From Pinus tabuliformis (taxonomy: Eukaryota > Streptophyta > Pinopsida > Pinales > Pinaceae): a stretch of DNA of 64,000 nucleotides. The position numbers were made by a program, and so were the translations under genes. Positions 59,722 to 64,000 of the stretch are shown here, in pieces; positions within the stretch are counted from its first letter, which is position 1; every line of letters begins with the position of its first letter. Below the pieces are notes generated by a model that had not been told where the DNA came from, did not search any database, and saw only the letters and a list, made by a program, of their open reading frames with translations. The stretch lies in the NCBI GenBank assembly GCA_031772625.1, contig CM062810.1, positions 457,441,731 to 457,505,730 of the forward strand. Direction: 5' to 3'.

Positions 59722-62600
59722 TAATTTAAAAATATTTAAGGCATCTAATTAAGAGAAATATTGGATATTTTTTTACTAGATAACCCTAATGAATATTATA
59801 GTCATAGTTTTATTACTTTGATAGGTGTGCTTATTTTGAAATAAGGCTTTTAAAATTTTAATTTAACTATCAATAATTATTAAGTTAATGGTAGACATTT
59901 AACCTCCATGAAATATTCTAAAATATTTATAGTAGCATACACCAATCAATGGTTGAAATTGATTTCCAATGTAGTTATACTCCTTTTGCTTTTTTAATTA
60001 AATTGATTAATTAAAAAAATGTCATATGAAGTGAATTATGGTTTTTTGAACATGTGGTATTCATAAACCATCGTAATGCCCATGGTATTGTAATGAAACC
60101 CCTTTTCTTTAGTAAGAAAAAAATTAACAAACTTTATATTAAATAAAAGAACGTATACATACTCATGAACTTGTCAAAATGTATCATAATATCAAAATTT
60201 ATGATGATGTTTGTACCCTTATAATATTGATCGTATGTCCTTCCCAAACATGTCCAGAATATATGCCAACATCACAATATCTATCTATTTTAGAATCTAA
60301 TAAAACAAAAACATAAAAGAGACAAGTTAATATTGTAACAAAACCTATAGCTTAAAAATATCCATGGTAAAGTGAGGGTAAATTTCCATGGTTAAGAATC
60401 TTGTTCCATGTTTTTTTGAATGTATATATGTTTAACTTTATAATAATTATTTTTATTATGATTTTTTTAAAAGTTTAGCAATGAGATGTATTATGAAGAA
60501 AGTGTTTTGATCATTATTATGAATTGATGCCTATTCGCATCTATAAGTCATTTCGTTTATATAATTGCACTAGTTTTATTTTATAATGTGGTTTATGGTT
60601 TGTATATATAGTTTTAGATTAACACTTGCACAAAAAATTGTATGACTAGACTCTATAAGGTGTTGAAGTCTCAATGATTGCCCAAGTTCTAAACAAAACA
60701 TAAAGTTCCCTTCTTTATTTTCTCGTTTTAGGGATTTATTTTGGTTTTATCCTCTCACCCTAATTTCTTTCAATTCTTATTGAAATGTATTACTCTAAAA
60801 AAAATTCATTGATTGGTTCCTTTCTGCATTTTTTTTATTCCTTTAGTTTGATTCCATTTTCTTATTTTAACTTTACCTTTCTATTTGCAAATTTAGGCTA
60901 GATTGTCGAATCTAGTCCCCTTTTCTTTTTGTTCATATTTCCCTTACTTGTTTTTAAAATTATGTCTAATTCTCAAATAAAGTCCCTTTTGTTCTTCATT
61001 TGAATAATCATTTATATTTAAATTCAAAGTTCATTTATCCTTGAACTTACTTTCCCCAATTCATTTCTCAAATGAAGCCCACCATTAGAATTTAGGCTCC
61101 CTCTTCCCTTTTTTTGGGCTAAGCCTTATTTTGATTTCGAGACCATCCTCATTTTCCAAATTGGGCCCTCTATTCACCATTCGAACTATGTGAATTATTA
61201 TTTATCTTCTATGTTTTTTGGAATTGTTTCATTTTCCTTTTAAATATTTGCATCAAAACATGAAAGGCCATGTTCTTAATAAGTCCAAAACCTTTGAATT
61301 GAGACCTCCATTCATTAAATTTCTTCAACCTTGGTACCATGACAATAAAATCTAACACCTAGTTCAAATCCTCATTGTGATCTAGATAACATGAAACACA
61401 TAGAAGTGTTATCACTATCACCTTACTACTCATCTTTGCTTAGTGAAGGACATGATCAGACACAAGAGATCCTTCTTTGGTAGGACTTAGCGATCAAGTA
61501 ACCCAAGGAGTCTAAGCTAAACACCCCCTAAGGTCTTTACAATAGAAATGCACTAGATAAAGGTACAGTACACTAGGGTTTGTAGTGGATGGAGTAAGTT
61601 CAAAGTTTGGGTTCAAAGGGCCTATGGGATAATCTATAGGCTAGGGTTAGCTTAAAGTGTGTCAAATAAGTTACTTGAACACACCATATCAATAAAAACA
61701 ATACACTCCTATAAACTAGGTTTTTAGACAACAAATTTCACTAGAACAATAGTTTATAACAACAAGGAACGTAGTTTTTAAAATTATGTAAAAATTATAT
61801 GACGTGAAAGCTAAATTTAATAGTAAACTAAGGGCAAGATCAAAACAAATTTTGATGGTCAATTAAGCATGTAGACACAAATAAAATTTGACATCTTCCA
61901 TAGATAATTATTGAAAATGTGTGAAGTACTCTAAATTAGCTTTTATGATGCAATTTAAATAAGACTTATCGCTAGGGCATACATTGACAAGTCATTAAAT
62001 GCATAAAACATAAGATTTTGCTACATTTTAACTCTAATTTACCGTGAAACACAAAGAAAAAACAATTTTAGGGTTCTATAAGGTTGTAACAAGTGAGATA
62101 TATTATTATCTTCTCAATGTAAGGGAAAATGCAGTCTAAGATACATGATACTCTAGGATTTATTTGGAGTGATTCTAAATCCAAACGAACCTAGGGAAAA
62201 TAAACTAAATTACCCTAATATTTGCAATCTAGGTTAATTTTTATTATTATTAAGGGAAAGAAACATGTTTCCCCTCTTTAAATACTTGGAGGAAGGGTTT
62301 AACTTAGAGAGGGACAAAAAAGTAAATAATATATAAAAGAAAATTAGCATATGGAACATAATATCAAGATAAGGAAAATAAAGTTACTTACTTCACCATG
62401 CAACATCTAAGATCCACTACAAACATCCATGAAAAGAGATTATAATATATCATAATATCTACCAAAGAAAGTTGTTCTACTGATCCTAAACTGAACACTA
62501 GAGAGAAATATGATTAATAAAGTGTTGTTATGCTCCAAGTGTGGCAACAAATCCAAAACGAAGTCAATTTTCTTCAAATTAGGCTAAAAATTATTAAAAA
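59722..62600. other. AT-rich intergenic DNA
   Basis: No gene or complete element is recognised. There are pyrimidine-rich stretches (60,700-61,200), but no coding frame above chance. Confidence 0.45.
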
Positions 62601-62949
62601 CCATGATACAAGGTGGATGGATCATAAAGCTTTTTAAAAATAGCAACAAGAAATTCCAATTTAATTTGTCCTTGAATTAAATTGTGAATTAAAATTGTAA
62701 TTCTATTCTCATAGCAACTTGTATTAGTTAATTAATTTAAATTGACTTAATTGACTTAGGAAATTCGAGTTGGAAGTCTATCTAGCTCCATGTAAAGTGA
62801 TCCCTAAATTCTAGGGGTCGGGGTTGATTTCGTTTGAGTTGTAATTAGATAACTCAATCTGACTGAGTTTTAGTCAATTAAACTAGTTCTAACTAGTGGA
62901 GGAACTAGTATAGGTCTATTAGTGGAGTAGTGCATCACAAGTACCACAC

Positions 62950-63502
62950 CAGTGAACTGAAGATTCACTCATAAATAACTCATGCATTTGTTCATAGGAG
63001 GACCTAGTTGAGATTAGAGTTCAAGGACAACATACTATCAGTTGTTTAATTTTTTTAATTTTACATATGGTGCATGCAATCAGTTGAGGACCTATCTTTG
63101 GATTGTGCAGTTATGGAGAGTGGATTTCCTAATTAAATATGATATGATTCCTCTAGGAATTGCTCAAGGAAATAGGGCATTGGCAGGGATCAGAATTGGC
63201 TAAGTGTTGGCTTGAGCTCACTTGTGAAGCAAAGAATTAGATTATACTGGTGCAAGAATTGTTCAGGAAGAACACGCATTGTATTTTCTTCTCAAATCTT
63301 CTGGTTAATGCAATGTAGATAGTCAAGGTTTTTAGCAACTGATTTCCCCAGAGAAATATTGAGTTATGTGTGATTTATATTCTTACTCTTTTTACTCATT
63401 GTTTTCATCGATCAATTTTGGTTTCTGCTAAATAATAGAGTAGATTCTTGTCTTGTGTTTTAACATATCACATAAGTTGTTGAATCTACAGAAAAATCTA
63501 CA
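62950..63502 (+). mobile_element. 3' part of the 5' LTR of a Copia element (E)
   Basis: The LTR end is placed at ...AATCTACA (63,502), right before the priming site. The LTR start could not be found by eye; 62,950 is only a working limit. Confidence 0.45.
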
Positions 63503-63516
63503 TGGTATCAAAGTTG
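63503..63516 (+). promoter_or_regulatory. Copia E primer-binding site
   Basis: TGGTATCAAAGTTG, a variant of TGGTATCAGAGC (initiator tRNA-Met type). Confidence 0.7.
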
Positions 63517-63597
63517 AAGGCAATATAGAAGAGGATATTTTGAGTTGGGTGTGTAGGTGAAAATTGAATTTACAGGTTCATACTTCAGAGCAACAAT

Positions 63598-64000
63598 ATG
63601 TCTTTCTACGGGTTGTGACTTGAGTATGCCTTGGAGGGCAGCTCAAATTACATAGCTTGGAGGGACATGATGGAAGCAGTTCTGGAAGACAATAGCCTCA
63701 AGGAATTCATAGATCATGACATTCCTAAGACTCCAACATCGGTTTCTAAAGATCTGGCTGAATGGAGAAAGTGTGTGGCAAAAGCGAGAAGGATTATCCT
63801 GGAGGGAGTTCGAGACAACCTTGTCTCAAGTCTCCATGGAAAGTATACTCCATACTCAATGTGGAAGGCATTGACAGACCTATTTCAAAATAACAGTGAC
63901 CATAGAAAACTGGCACTGAAGGATAAACTTAGAAAGATAAAGATGGAGAAGGGCGACTCTATTCCGAAGTACTTGACCAAGTTCACCCATTGTCGAGATG
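63598..64000 (+). pseudogene. Copia gag (UBN2), runs off the window
   Basis: From ATG 63,598 (MSFYG) with one TGA at 63,616-63,618, then open to the window end. The order YIAWRDMMEAVL, SVSKDLAEW, YSMWKALTDLFQ, LKDKLRKIKMEKGDSIPKYL is that of Copia UBN2-type gag. It is marked as a pseudogene only because of the early TGA; the rest is unseen. Confidence 0.78.

Overview
This 64 kb window is nuclear DNA of a seed plant, most likely a gymnosperm (conifer-like). The evidence is very low gene density, one intron-containing gene in a sea of nested Copia, Gypsy/LARD-like, LINE and SINE insertions, very long LTRs, and heavy C-to-T decay of the element reading frames. I cannot name the species from sequence alone.

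Layout. 1-7,310: AT-rich, no recognisable gene; a possible TIR DNA transposon (524-2,594), several short tandem repeats and a large (TA)n microsatellite. 7,311-24,386: a rearranged Copia complex (LTR, gag/protease, LTR fragment, gag, deletion, RT/RNase H, LTR). A near-complete LINE (12,132-19,524, 14-bp target duplication) sits inside its middle LTR fragment. 24,387-30,204: unrecognised AT-rich DNA, then a duplicated segment just upstream of the gene. 30,205-36,186: the one apparently intact host gene, nine exons encoding a 608-residue fatty acyl-CoA/ACP reductase of the MS2/FAR2 type (plastid-type N-terminus, sporopollenin/pollen-wall lipid pathway). A SINE-like insertion lies in intron 2. 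37,068-59,716: a three-level nest. A 5.6-kb solo LTR on the minus strand (D) is split by a plus-strand LTR element (C, TSD GGATG). C's 5' LTR is split by a Gypsy element (B, TSD CTACC). 59,717-64,000: AT-rich DNA, then the 5' LTR end, primer-binding site and gag start of another Copia element that runs off the window.

Most unusual content. Family C/D has LTRs of about 3.5-5.6 kb. Their U3 portion carries (i) clusters of a palindrome, AATTGCGCAATT, repeated at about 40-bp steps, (ii) splice-like signals, (iii) in copy D a degraded coding region of about 1,000 codons that matches no family I recognise, and (iv) a TATA core promoter downstream of that coding region. A long coding region inside the U3 of a plant LTR is analogous in position to MMTV sag or lentiviral nef. 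The internal region of C codes only for a gag-like polyprotein, with no pol. B is also gag-only, with an in-frame RNase H remnant.

Decay. Nearly all premature stops in LINE, B, C, D and the right-edge Copia lie where one C-to-T change (CAG/CAA/CGA to TAG/TAA/TGA) explains them, usually with few or no frameshifts. This fits methylation-driven deamination. The host gene shows no such stops.
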